Translations under genes and position numbers: made by a program
The notes under the pieces: model-generated
Database searches by the model: none
Told to the model about the DNA's origin: nothing
The model's input: the letters and a program-made list of their open reading frames with translations, nothing else
Source: Notospermus geniculatus
Taxonomy: Eukaryota > Nemertea > Pilidiophora > Heteronemertea > Lineidae
Direction: 5' to 3'
NCBI GenBank assembly: GCA_002633025.1
Contig: NMRB01000978.1
Coordinates: 8,246 to 72,245, forward strand
Length of the DNA stretch: 64,000 bases
Shown: positions 47,001 to 56,230 of the stretch, piece after piece
Layout of the letters: each line of letters begins with the position of its first letter
Position numbering within the stretch: position 1 is the stretch's first letter

Positions 47001-50000
47001 GGTCATCCACAAGTGGCAGCAGATCCCAAAAAGACGACCTGTCATCGTTCAGAGGTACGTGTTACTAATGAGGTCGAAGGTCGCTGAACAATTACATAGT
47101 CTTCTTTTCCGTCATAGTTTTTGACCACAAAATCATTCTCTTCTTGTTCCATTCCCACCATTGTGATTTTGCCATGTTTTGCAGTCAGCTGTGCAAGTTT
47201 CACCATGTTGGGCAAGTCCGTTGATAATTTTGCCAAAATTTTTGCGTGTTGTTTGTCCCAAAACCTGTGAAAACCGCAGCACTCATCGCCAGCGGTGACA
47301 GGGAAACGTTGCAGTGGTTACAGGGCCTTAATGAATGAATGTCTTCCAGGTACCTGGCCAAGCCATACTTGATCAATGAAAGCAAGTTCGATCTTCGCGT
47401 CTACGTCTACGTGACGAGTTATGACCCCCTCAGGATCTATGTGTTTGAGGATGGACTGGTGCGATTTGCCTCACAGAAGTAAGTACTTCAGTGAAAACGC
47501 CGTTCTCGTAACCACTTCATTACGATAGACTGGAATTGCGCTCCATGATGTCATAATTCAGGCCTTTCCATTTAAGGGGCGCTAAAATGTGCATGTGCCT
47601 CGCAAACAACAGAAATTCTATTGTTTGCGAGGCGCATGCACATTTTAGCGCCCGTCAAACGGAAAGGCCTGATGATTTAACCACCATGTTTAATTTTTCA
47701 CTGTTTTCTTCCAGGTATTCGAGCTCGATGAAGAACCTGAGCAATAAGTTCATGCATCTCACAAACTACAGCATCAACAAACGTAACAACGAATACCAGG
47801 CCAACACGGACGAGACGGTTTGCCAAGGACACAAGTGGTAAGTCTACAATATCTTCGGTTTGCTCACCGGAACCTTCTTTTCATAGACAATGAGGACTCA
47901 GCTAAACTTGAAGCTTCGTAAGGCTGACTTTACACTGGATGACACGTGACACGAACATGCAGGCGAACAATGGCTTCACAAAGGATTGATCCCCATGAAA
48001 CCTTTGTTCGCCTGCTTGTTCGTGTCGCGTGTCATCCAATGTAAAGTCAGCCTTAGGAACTTTGGACATTTGCAGTCCCTCCCGCTCCATCCAGCTGAAA
48101 GATAGGCAGCATTTGTGGGTCCTGATGATTCAGGATGAACTTGAACTTGTTGTAGGGTGTCACTGATATGGCACTTTGTTTTCTTGCAGGGGTCTGAAGG
48201 CTTTGTGGGCGTACATGAAGAGGCTGGGAATCAACACGGCTGTCATCTGGGAGAACATCAAAGATGTCGTCGTCAAGACTATCATGTGGTAGGAATCGAA
48301 CCCACGGCCTATCGGTTATGAGTCCCACACCCTTGCACTACACCCCCTGACAAGTGATCTTTTCCGTTTTCTTACAGTGCTGAATCTGCCATCAACAGTA
48401 TGATCAAATCCAATGTTAGGCGGCGCTACTGTATCCATGAACTGTTCGGCTTCGACATCTTCCTGGATGAGAATCTCAAGCCTTGGATCATTGAGGTGAA
48501 CATCTCACCAAGTCTTCATTCAAACTCACAACTCGACATCAATATCAAGGGTAACATGATCAAAGATCTGTTCAACATTGCTGGGTTTATGGTCCCAGAT
48601 CGGAATGACGTGATACCTGTTGGTATTCCCGACAACTGGTAAGTTGTAATTGAACATATGTGTTGATCAAGAGCTGAGCGTCAGTTGTATGATACTGTAA
48701 AGCAAGATAATTTCGCGGCTGGAAATTTTCACGAATCAAGATTCATAGACATATTCGCTGCAGGATATTTTCGCGAGTCTCTCCCATTTTTAGCTCACCC
48801 GTGAGCTCTTACAATGGTGCAGCGTCCGGCGTCGGCCGTCATCGTCGGCCGTCGTCCGTTAGCAGGGCACATTTTGTAACCGCTGGGGCTATTGATCTGA
48901 AACTTGGTATATATGTACCCCTAGGTCAGATGACCTATGATGACCGATTCGATTCTTGGCTTGGCCTCCAGGTGGCCAAAACCAAAAACACAAAAAGTGC
49001 AATAACTCCTGAACTAATGACTTGATCATCTCCAAATTTGTATCATAGGTGTATCATGTTAGGATACATAACATATATAACGGGTTTTTGATTTGACCTA
49101 CTTTTCAAGGTCACAGAGGTCAAAGTTCGAGAAAAGTAACGAACCTGCCACAATTCTTCATTATTTCACCGAGCGTCTTCATATCTTGCATAAACGTGTA
49201 TTAGAGGGGTACCTTCAAAATTACCGAGTTTCGGCCCGATTGGACATCCAATATGGCCGCCAGGTGGCGTAACCTGAAAATATTCCAAGTGCTATAACTC
49301 AGGAACAGCTTGACCCAGAGTGCTCAAACTTGATATTTACCTCCCTCTAGATGACCTTTACAAGCACGACAAATTTCGGCCTGATTAAACTTCCAATATG
49401 GCCGCCAGGTGGCGTAACCCGAAAATCATCAAATGTGCTATAACTCAGGAATGACGTGACCCAGAGCAATCAAACTTGATATTTACCTCCTTCTAGATGA
49501 CCTTTACAAGCACGTCAAATTTCGGCCTGATTAAACTTCTAATATGGCCACCAGGTGGCGTAACCCGAAAATCATCAAATGTGCTATAACTCTGGAACGA
49601 CTTGACCCAGAGGACTCAAATGTCATGGCCGGATCCAGGATTTAGAAATACGGGGGGCACAACCCCGAGGGCGAAGCCCTCAGTTGGTTCGCACCACAAG
49701 TGCGCGCACACGAAGGGGGGTCCGGGGGGCCTCCCCCGGGAAAATTTGAAAAATCAAAGCTCTGAGATGCGATTTCCCAGCATCTTAGACATGAAATACT
49801 AGACGATTTCCAAAAAGTGCAGTAAAAAAATCATTGACCCTCAAAAAATAGGGGGGGGGGCACATGCCCCATGTGCCCCCCTCTGGATCCGGGCCTGAAT
49901 GTGCTATGTGGCTCCCTCTAGATGACCTTTATGTGCAATGTGAAGTTTTGGCCCAATTAGACATCCAATATGGCCGCCAAGTGGCATAAACTGAAAATCA

Positions 50001-52638
50001 TTGAAGTCCTACAACTTGGGAATGACTTACCCAGATTGCTCATATAACTGATATACCTCTCTCTGTCATTACACTATTATGTCCAAACGGGTGAGCACAT
50101 GGTCCATGGACCATTTCATTTTCAGTTTCCTTTCACGGACCATGTTTATCACTTGCCTGTATTTATATTCGCGACAGGAAATTTTCGCGACTCATACACT
50201 CTCGCGAAATTCGCGAAAATTTCCTGCACGCGAAATTTTCCTGCTTTACAGTAGTTCGCAGTACTGAGATTCAGGTCATTTCAGGGTCTGCTGCCTCCCA
50301 GAAAAGATATGACGGAGGAGATGACCCTGTTTTGAGGGGATGGTCAGTTGGCCGGCATGGCAGTTATTTCCATGGAGAAGTTCCACCCCACATGCAAACG
50401 GAAAGAAATTCTGAAGTAAATCTATCTATGACAACTTATTTTACAGCCCTAGTGAGCCATCGAACGACGTCTGCATGGACAAGAGGTTGTCAAATCAATC
50501 ATTCTCAAACGATGAACGTGCCAAACATACGTATTACTGTCAGAGACATGCTGATGAGGTTAGTCAGTATTCAAAAGTTTAAAAAGTTTAAGTTTGGGTT
50601 TATAGTCTGATATCAACTACGGTAGAGGTCCTCATCCGACTTTGCACTTTGACCCCAGTCTGTCCTGAAACCTTTCAGTAGAATTCAGATGAGCTGCTCA
50701 TTCAGCGCTACAATCGAGCATTTCCGACCGGTACCCATTTATACACCTGGGTGGAGAGAGGCCAGTGAGGCGAAGAGACTTGCCCAAAGTCTCACACCCA
50801 GTGGGATTCGAACCAGGGATCCTCTGACCCAAAGTCAGAGACCCGAACCACTACACCACCAGCCCTCAGATCATCATTTTGTTTGCTCATTTGAGTGTGT
50901 TCGCATATCACCGTGGTTGTATGCCAACTATGCCCAGCAATTCTGACTTTAGCTTATATTTAGTCTTGTCTTGTTGAACTTTTTCGACTTTGAAACCTCT
51001 AAAATCATTTTCCAGGCTACCCAAGGGACAATCCTCGATACCCTTACTCCAGACGACATCCGTATGCTCATTGAAACCATCGATGAAGACAGCCGTCGCG
51101 GACAGTTCCAACGCGTATTCCCGTCAACGACATCACACCGCTACCTCAAGTACCTCGAACAGCCACGTTATTATAACCTCCTCCTGGATGCCTGGGGCAG
51201 GAAGTACCATAAATACGAATCGCGAGGTAAAAAAAGAGATTCTGTGTCTAAAAAACGTCGGCCATCGTTTGAGGAGCTCGGTACAGCATTGTTTTGTCTT
51301 CTTTTAGGTTGGCTATGGGTCGCTCGCTATTGTCGTCTTCACCACTAATCTGCTATGTTCTTGACCACACATACTCACCAAATAAGGTTACTGCTATAAT
51401 TCCAAGTCAAGTCCTGACCCACAGAAGACTAGAAACAAGTTCTTTTCTGCTATGAAGCTTGTGTCACTGTGTTTCTTACAATAATTTGTTTAACCCAGCC
51501 TGGTGGTGTCGTTTTTAAGCTGTATCCAGTTCTGTTGCCAGTCAGTAACATTTCCACTTCAAAATTGGTCCCATGTTTAGTATTGTCCAGGATAGAGTTT
51601 TCTAAAGCAATTTCATTGAAGAATTCCTCTGCCTTGAAATGTTACTGACTGGTAACTGAAAACATCTGGGTGTGGTGTCTCTGGTGGTAGGATTTTTCTG
51701 CAGGCAAGGACAGGCTTTGTTGCTATCTGCCTTCAATTGTCTTCTTTTAGGTTGGCTATGGGTCGCTCGCTATTGTCGTCTTCACCACTAATCTGCTATG
51801 TTCTTGACCACACATACTCACCAGATAAGGTTACTGCTATAATTCCAAGAAGTCTTGACCCACAGAAGACTAGAAACAAGTTCTTTTCTGCTATGAAGCT
51901 TGTCACTGTGTTTCTTACAATAATTTGTTTAACCCAGCCTGGCGGTGTTGTTTTCAAGCTGTATCCAGTTCTGTTGCCAGTCAGTAACATTTCCACTTCA
52001 AAATTGGCCCCATGTTTGTACAGTATTGTCCAGGATAGAGTTTTCCAAAGCAATAGGTCGTTGTGTGACAACAATTCTGAGAGTCTGATCAGTGACAGTG
52101 TGGGACACTCTCATGATCTGATTTCAATGAAGAATTCCTCTGCATTGAAATGTCACTGACTGGTAACTGAAAACATCTGGGTGTGGTGTCTCTGGTGGTA
52201 GGATTTTTCTGCAGGCAAGGACAGGCTTTGTTGCTATCTGCCTTCAATCCACTGTAGAGTCGTCACTTCTGCCGTCATGCTATTTTGCTGTACTGCACAT
52301 GCACAGCGACACTTTCGTCCACTATTCTCTATCACCTGTCTATAAGGGTACGGTTCATTGTGTTTTGTGGGCTATCAGTCTTCCTTGAATGGTATGTTCA
52401 TTGTGTCTGTTCATTCTTTGTCTCATATAGAGTTGGTTGCACTTGCAGTCTTGGGCGTGATTATGGAAGTCCGATTACTGAAGGCACTCCTCCACTTCAC
52501 GTGAGAGTTGTCTTGTGCAGTTGGCACGACACCTTGGCCAAACTAGTGCCAGTCATTTGTCTCACTGGTCAGGCATAAGTTGTGATGATTTTGCAACTTT
52601 TTCAGGCATACACCTCCTCGGGCAATACTGCAGAAAAG
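41023..52638 (+). CDS. ttll4: TTLL4-like tubulin polyglutamylase (13 coding exons)
   Basis: Tubulin-tyrosine-ligase-like enzyme that starts glutamate side chains on tubulin (TTLL4 prefers beta-tubulin and also modifies NAP1). Coding exons: 41098-42791, 45519-45619, 45934-46179, 46273-46460, 46574-46768, 46972-47054, 47350-47478, 47715-47837, 48190-48288, 48378-48638, 50447-50558, 51016-51226, 52606-52638. All have GT-AG sites and every phase fits (3475 bases). Residues 1-565 are Ser/Thr/Pro-rich and probably disordered; 566-598 are acidic ([14 protein letters not shown]). The TTL domain begins near residue 680 ([19 protein letters not shown]). Key motifs are [27 protein letters not shown] (ATP site, about 807-823), [13 protein letters not shown], and [20 protein letters not shown] with catalytic-site Glu992 and Asn994. 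The C-terminal [14 protein letters not shown] and [11 protein letters not shown] blocks match TTLL4 specifically. The final exon(s) after 52638 are not found. Human TTLL4 is about 1199 aa. Confidence 0.95.
41098..42791 (+). CDS. ttll4: TTLL4-like exon with long N-terminal region
   Basis: Open for 565 codons from ATG 41098. The spliced reading leaves at G|GTGAGT after 42791 (phase 2), just before the in-frame TGA at 42793. The composition is rich in Ser, Thr, Pro, Asn and Lys with no folded domain, as in TTLL4 N termini. [12 protein letters not shown] and [11 protein letters not shown] are repeated-looking basic Ser/Pro motifs. Confidence 0.93.
42792..45518 (+). other. TTLL4-like intron 1 (2.7 kb)
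   Basis: It contains a MITE fragment at 42988-43043 and one ambiguous base at 42986. No nested gene is recognised. Confidence 0.85.
42988..43043. repeat. half of a TACTGTAAAGC-type MITE
   Basis: CTCTCGCGAAATTCGCGAAA, then TTTCCTGC and GCTTTACAGTA. Identical in type to the right end at 50197-50253. The opposite end is missing. Confidence 0.7.
45519..45619 (+). CDS. ttll4: TTLL4-like exon 2 (acidic)
   Basis: It completes GG|T and reads [14 protein letters not shown] then the Asp-rich run. Phase 2 in, phase 1 out. The alternative frames break the acidic reading. Confidence 0.9.
45934..46179 (+). CDS. ttll4: TTLL4-like exon 3
   Basis: Ser/Arg-rich linker ending [19 protein letters not shown], which corresponds to the VPPT-F- stretch preceding the TTL core in TTLL4. 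Confidence 0.93.
46273..46460 (+). CDS. ttll4: TTLL4-like exon 4 (TTL domain start)
   Basis: Encodes [20 protein letters not shown] through [10 protein letters not shown] and REYQK. Strong family match. Confidence 0.96.
46574..46768 (+). CDS. ttll4: TTLL4-like exon 5
   Basis: Encodes [20 protein letters not shown] through KQKWIIKP, in phase 0 at both ends. Leads into the ATP-binding loop. Confidence 0.96.
46972..47054 (+). CDS. ttll4: TTLL4-like exon 6 (ATP-site loop)
   Basis: Encodes [20 protein letters not shown] and RRPVIVQR, matching the family's [10 protein letters not shown] nucleotide-binding segment. Confidence 0.96.
47350..47478 (+). CDS. ttll4: TTLL4-like exon 7
   Basis: Encodes [20 protein letters not shown] through [11 protein letters not shown], central beta-sheet of the ATP-grasp-like fold. 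Confidence 0.96.
47559..47671. mobile_element. fold-back MITE, copy 2 (TTLL4-like intron)
   Basis: CAGGCCTTTCC... and ...GGAAAGGCCTG ends, with a TTGTTTGCGAGGCGCATGCA arm inverted to TGCATGTGCCTCGCAAACAA. Same family as 40614-40730. It ends 43 bases before an exon. Confidence 0.85.
47715..47837 (+). CDS. ttll4: TTLL4-like exon 8
   Basis: Encodes [20 protein letters not shown] through VCQGHKW. The HLTNYSIN motif is diagnostic of TTL-like ligases. Confidence 0.96.
47921..48053. mobile_element. Tc1/mariner-like MITE in TTLL4-like intron
   Basis: AGGCTGACTTTACACTGGAT and ATCCAATGTAAAGTCAGCCT are inverted termini flanked by TA on both sides (47919-47920, 48054-48055). Interior arms GCAGGCGAACAA and TTGTTCGCCTGC are also inverted. 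No ORF. Confidence 0.85.
48190..48288 (+). CDS. ttll4: TTLL4-like exon 9
   Basis: Encodes [20 protein letters not shown] through [12 protein letters not shown] plus two bases. Its GTAGGA donor lies inside a tRNA-like (SINE-derived) sequence. Confidence 0.95.
48289..48355 (-). repeat. antisense tRNA-like/SINE-head fragment at a splice donor
   Basis: On the minus strand: GGGGGTGTAGTGCAAGGGTG (A-box side), GACTCATAACC (anticodon-like loop), GTGGGTTCGATTCCTACC (B box). The B-box complement GGTAGGAATCGAACCCAC overlaps the donor of exon 9. Confidence 0.65.
48378..48638 (+). CDS. ttll4: TTLL4-like exon 10 (catalytic Glu/Asn)
   Basis: Encodes [59 protein letters not shown]. The EVN motif supplies the metal-binding residues; nothing essential is missing. 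Confidence 0.96.
48791..50125. repeat. AGCTCACC-type element with ~127-bp internal repeats
   Basis: It begins TAGCTCACCCGTGAGCTC and GCGTCCGGCGTCGGCC, and ends GGGTGAGCACATGGTCCATG. Inside are repeats built of CAATATGGCCGCCAGGTGGC, GTAACC, GTGCTATAACTCAGGAA, GACTTGACCCAGAG and TAGATGACCTTTA. A truncated relative is at 54075-54625. No ORF. Confidence 0.75.
49625..49905. mobile_element. G-rich MITE with GGCCGGATCCAGGA ends
   Basis: Left GGCCGGATCCAGGAT, right CTCTGGATCCGGGCC, with GGGGGGCACAACCCCGAGGG near the left end and a G-run with GCACATGCCCC near the right. It interrupts a repeat unit of the surrounding element. Confidence 0.75.
50447..50558 (+). CDS. ttll4: TTLL4-like exon 11
   Basis: Encodes [20 protein letters not shown] through YYCQRHADE, a variable linker followed by the KH-YY-QR helix of TTLL4. 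Phase 2 in, 0 out; donor GTTAGT. Confidence 0.85.
50680..50878 (-). repeat. tRNA-derived SINE (minus strand)
   Basis: Minus-strand head GGGCTGGTGGTGTAGTGGTT, B box CCCTGGTTCGAATCCC, body with TTGGGCAAGTCTCTTCGCC and CACCCAGGTGTATAAATGGG, tail AGCGCTGAATGAGCAGCTC. The body block is widespread in marine invertebrate SINEs. It sits in the intron before exon 12. Confidence 0.85.
51016..51226 (+). CDS. ttll4: TTLL4-like exon 12
   Basis: Encodes [32 protein letters not shown], then [20 protein letters not shown] and KYHKYESR. I end it at CGAG|GTAAAA because the leftover G joins exon 13 in the TTLL4 frame. Without splicing, the frame would run on to 51348 without family resemblance. Confidence 0.9.
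51294..51737. repeat. intronic tandem duplication, copy 1
   Basis: TTGTCTTCTTTTAGGTTGGC to ATCTGCCTTCAAT. Repeated from 51738. Contains CAGTCAGTAACATTT and its inverse AAATGTTACTGACTG, so it may be a transposable element. Confidence 0.85.
51738..52248. repeat. intronic tandem duplication, copy 2
   Basis: Same as 51294-51737 with an extra internal stretch of about 65 bases (GGTCGTTGTGTGACAACAAT region, about 52046-52110). It creates a 140-codon chance frame. Confidence 0.85.
52606..52638 (+). CDS. ttll4: TTLL4-like exon 13 (33 bases)
   Basis: TTTTTCAG acceptor and GTGAGT donor. Joined to exon 12 it reads [13 protein letters not shown], aligning with KGVDLLRSWCYKG of vertebrate TTLL4, which is why this tiny exon is accepted. 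If the intron is retained, the frame ends at TGA 52650-52652. Confidence 0.75.
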
Positions 52639-52927
52639 GTGAGTATGTATGAATGCATATAAATTGGCTGCATCCACTTGTTCTAGACTAATGATTTGTT
52701 CAGAACAGACTATTTTTACTTTATGGAAACACCCGACGTCACTCTTCAAGATGGAATTTCCTTGGAAATCCTGGGAATATCCTGGTAGCCGGATCATAAA
52801 TATTAGAATGGGCTGTAGTGATGTAGGTCACATGTGGTTGTCGTTGAAACACCACATTCTTGTGGATAGTGCCATGATAAGTCTGGCCTTTGTGGGGCAC
52901 TCTGCCGCTTTACTCTCCTTGGAAACA
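52639..52927. other. after last recognised TTLL4-like exon, nothing recognised
   Basis: Should include the intron or end of the TTLL4-like gene. I could not find a phase-1 continuation resembling the TTLL4 C terminus. Confidence 0.4.
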
Positions 52928-53516
52928 GACTTTAGCTTTTATGGCCTAGGGGGGGGGGCAAAATTGATTGAGTCTGGAGGCGAAGCCGGAGGGGGGTCTT
53001 GGGGCCCTCCCTCGAAAAAATTGAAAATCTGCACCCTCTCAGATGCATTTTCCCCACATATGACACTACAATAACTTGGCTTGAAGAGGGGAAATTGACC
53101 TTTTAGAGCAAAAATTTGTTTTTTCCGTTTGTCCTCGGGGGGGGGGGGGGGNTTACTACTATAGTCTGGTTCAACCTACAGGCGGACCATTGGAATGCAG
53201 TTTGTGGTTAGAGTGTGGCAGGAGTGACATAATTGCGGTTACATGTTATGGTGTAATGAATCAGATGACTGTGACTAATAATGAACATGTGGTTTTCATT
53301 ACATAAGGGTCACACGTAAATAAAATCTTGTGGTCAAAATTAAATGTTCTATTTCCTCACTTGGCATTCCAATGGTCCGCCTCTAGGTTGAACCAGACTT
53401 TATGTACCTTTATTTGTCACACGACAATATTCGTATAAGCAGACACGTTTTACAGGGGGATCTACTTTACGCTTCTGCCCCCCCCCCACACCATAAAGCT
53501 AAATACGGCCCTGTAT
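52928..53516. mobile_element. G-rich element split by a MITE
   Basis: Left end TTTAGCTTTTATGGCCTAGG followed by G-run, GAGGCGAAGCCGGAGG and GGGGCCCTCCCTCG. Right end CCCCCCCCCACACCATAAAG and CTAAATACGGCCCTG. The ends are inverted and the interior is interrupted by the inverted-repeat element at 53162-53400. One ambiguous base at 53152. Confidence 0.65.
53162..53400. mobile_element. MITE with TAGTCTGGTTCAACCT ends
   Basis: TAGTCTGGTTCAACCTACAG, GCGGACCATTGGAATGC on the left; GCATTCCAATGGTCCGC, CTCTAGGTTGAACCAGACT on the right, about 37-bp arms. No ORF. Confidence 0.85.
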
Positions 53517-54074
53517 CCCCGGCCGAACCCGTTCTTTATGTGATAGTGAGGGTAACTCCATATGACTGCAAAAATCTCATACGGGACTCTGGTTTCCTTC
53601 TGCTGTACATGAAATTCGCCCCATGTCTTAGGAGCAATTTGCTCTCAGCTCTCTATTCTTTGCAAGAGCGGCGTCCCCCTCCCATCGTGGAGCGCACATT
53701 ATCAGAAATTCTGCCAACAGTGTCGAGCTGTGGCGTCCCCAACTATTACGGGTCGGTTCCCGCCCACCCATTCATTCATTCAGCTATAGTCGCGTTGTAT
53801 GTCGACACTGGCAGCTACGAAGTACTACCAGCGCTGTGGCGAACATGATTAACATGGAACATTAGCATATGGCCAATCACGACACCGGAATTTAATGAGC
53901 TCTGACGACTTATAGCATAAGTCACCTGTAAGGTCACAAACTCGCCAAGCGGAGACACTACGCCCCCTGGATAATGCACTACATGTAATGTTATGGCTGA
54001 ACGTAGTAATTGGCGAGTTTAGGTTTTACGTCTGGTATACGTTCGTCCATAAGTCGCCTCGTGAAGGATACCTA
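53517..54074. other. nothing recognised
   Basis: An open frame at 53402-53848 runs through the element end and has no recognisable domain. Confidence 0.35.
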
Positions 54075-54625
54075 TTACTCGGGAACGGCTTGACGCAGAG
54101 TGCTCAAATTTGATATTTACCTCCATCTAGATGACCTTTACATGCGTGTCAAATTTCAGCCTCATTTGACTTCAAACATGGCCAACAGGTGGCGTAACCC
54201 AAAAATCATCAAAGTGCTGTAACTCAGGAACGCCTTAACCCAAAGTGCTGCAATGTGCTATGTGGCCCCCTGCAGATGACCTTTATGTCCATGTGAAGTT
54301 TCGGCCCGATCGGATATCCAATATGGCCGCCAGGTGGCGTAACCCGAAAATCATCAAAATGCTGTAACTCAGGAACGACTTGCCCCAAAGCGCTCCAATG
54401 TGCTATGTGGCCCCCTGCAGATGACCTTTATGTGCATGTGAAGTTCCAGCCCAATCAGACATCCAATATGGCCGCCAGGTGGCATTACCCAAAAATCATC
54501 AAAGTCCTACCTGGGAATGACTTGACCCAGATTGCTCATATTAAACTGATATGTACCTCCCTCTGTCATTAGACTACTGTGTCCAACCCAGTGAGCACAT
54601 GGTCCGTGGACCATTTCATTTCACT
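54075..54625. repeat. AGCTCACC-type element, truncated copy
   Basis: Repeat units CAATATGGCCGCCAGGTGGC, AAATCATCAAA, CTGTAACTCAGGAACGACTT and ending GAGCACATGGTCCGTGGACC. Same right end as 48791-50125; the 5' CGTCCGGCGTC part is missing. Confidence 0.75.
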
Positions 54626-54988
54626 AGCTACATATGTTCCGTTGTCTTTGACGGTTTCAACGGTATATGGGCCTTTTTGAACTATGTATAATTACTCGTT
54701 ATCAATGATCGCTACCATCAAACTGAAATACATGTAGACAGTACATTAATCTTGCCGTTGTCCCTAGGGATAAATGTCCTGACCGGACGACTATATCGCC
54801 TGTCACCCCGGTACCGGTACAACGACGAAAGTACGTAGATAAACACGGTAAACTCCAGATCACGAAAAACCGGAAACCCGAATTCCAACCGTGGACTGAG
54901 TGGTCCCTTCGGTTAGAACAGCGAGCCGATAATGACGTGACCCTCTCTTTTCTGTCATTGCCCAGGAAAATCGTCCGTTACCGTCTAA
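54626..54988. other. nothing recognised
   Basis: I see no gene or repeat structure. Confidence 0.35.
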
Positions 54989-55270
54989 GCGCGGTGGTCG
55001 AGTGGTTAGCGCGCTTGACTACCAAACTGTGCAATGGGTCGGCGCGAGTTCGACTCCGGGCGCAAGGCACATAATTGTGAAACAAGATATTGTGAAAAAT
55101 TAATTGAGGGTCCGTCGGATGGGACTAAAAGCCGTGGTCCCTTGTACCTGAGTGTCTATGCCAGGGCAAGTAAAAGACCCCACACAAGTGGACTGTAGCC
55201 TGTCGTGGACTCCATACCTCCGGCAAAAACCCAACAGGGTTACGATGCCGGTAATGATATGATATGATAT
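54989..55270 (+). repeat. tRNA-derived SINE (plus strand), near complete
   Basis: Head GCGCGGTGGTCGAGTGGTTA (A box) and CGCGAGTTCGACTCCGGGCG (B box), leucine/serine-tRNA-like. The body carries GGTCCGTCGGATGGGACT, AAAGCCGTGGTCCCTTGTAC and GGCAAGTAAAAGACCC. The tail is ATGATATGATATGATAT. This is the best preserved SINE in the window. Confidence 0.88.
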
Positions 55271-56215
55271 TAGTTACTTCACCGTTCCATGCCATCCACT
55301 TCAATAATGGTTATCATCTTGGAATGTGGATGATGGGAAACAGTTGAAAGTAGTCGGGTTGAAGAAGGTCCGATCTTGGATAGATGGTACTAGGACAGAG
55401 ACAGATAAAGTCGGCAAACTCCAGATCGACAACAAGGTACACATGACTTGAGACCATTAACAGATTATTACGTGTCCGCTGGCCTCGTTGGATAATTTTC
55501 CAGTGACACAAACGATGGCTGAATCTGTGGCTGGTTAGGCCTACCGCCTGATATCAGATCATTCTGAATGGAAGGGAATGGAAGTCTGAGCTTTAAGCCT
55601 GCGGGGAGGTAAAAGTGAAAACAAAGGGACCATACAACATCTAGTTGTCATCGAACAAAGCCACTGCATGAATGTACAAATGTTTTGATCATTTTGATAT
55701 TGTGGCGACCTTGGATTGACATACACCGAGGCAGCCGGTACGGCTTTTTCCAGATAGTACAGAAAGAACAGAGGAAAGTTAGCGTTTCAGAGGCACCGCC
55801 TAAAGAAGACCCACCTCGCTTAAAGACACCCTTCTTTTGTGCCTGAACAGAGCAATCTGTCCAGTTTTCGGTTCCGCCTTGCGGTCACATGAAGGAAGCC
55901 ATCCAAGTGGTTACGTTCGTACAGAATCTCGCAGGAGTTGAACATCAAACTATTGTGACCTTGACCTGCAAGAAATGCCAGAGTGCACCAGCGTCCCCTT
56001 TGTCGTCAAATTTTGGGTCGTATTTTAGAACGTTCCTTAAAGCGCTACGCTATGTATCCAAAACTAAATTTCGTGACGCCGTCGTAGTGCATCTCATTTA
56101 TGGTGACCTCGTTCATAGCTTTATACACACGGTCGATGTACACCATTTACACACCGCTCTGGCATACACCTTTGCCCCCAAGCTAAATTACTCCGCAGCG
56201 TGGAACTATTAACGA
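55271..56215. other. nothing recognised
   Basis: Open frames at 55314-55511 and 55889-56212 show no domain. The end of the stretch should contain the promoter of the ZAD-like gene; CAAGATGGCCGC (56227-56238), a YY1-type initiator motif, overlaps its start codon. Confidence 0.35.
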
Positions 56216-56230
56216 GTGACGTCATCCAAG

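Larger units (their letters stand above)
48693..50253. mobile_element. nested repeat block in TTLL4-like intron
   Basis: Outer ends TACTGTAAAGC and GCTTTACAGTA with TTTCGCG/CGCGAAA arms look like one MITE split by a 1.3-kb insertion at about 48791-50125. That insertion is itself split by a G-rich element at 49625-49905. Confidence 0.7.

Noticed and set aside
48190-48360. Functional minus-strand tRNA gene at 48289-48355
   Set aside because: The acceptor stem does not pair and the sequence merges with a coding exon; it is better read as a SINE-head relic.
51227-51348. Read-through extension of TTLL4-like exon 12
   Set aside because: The extension shows no TTLL4 similarity, whereas splicing at 51226 to 52606 restores it.
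51737-52159. 140-codon frame in the TTLL4-like intron
   Set aside because: It exists only in one of two tandem copies and lies between two phase-consistent TTLL4 exons.
53402-53848. 148-codon frame after the TTLL4-like gene as its last exon
   Set aside because: It begins in a transposon end, has no TTLL4 C-terminal similarity and no phase-1 acceptor at a sensible place.
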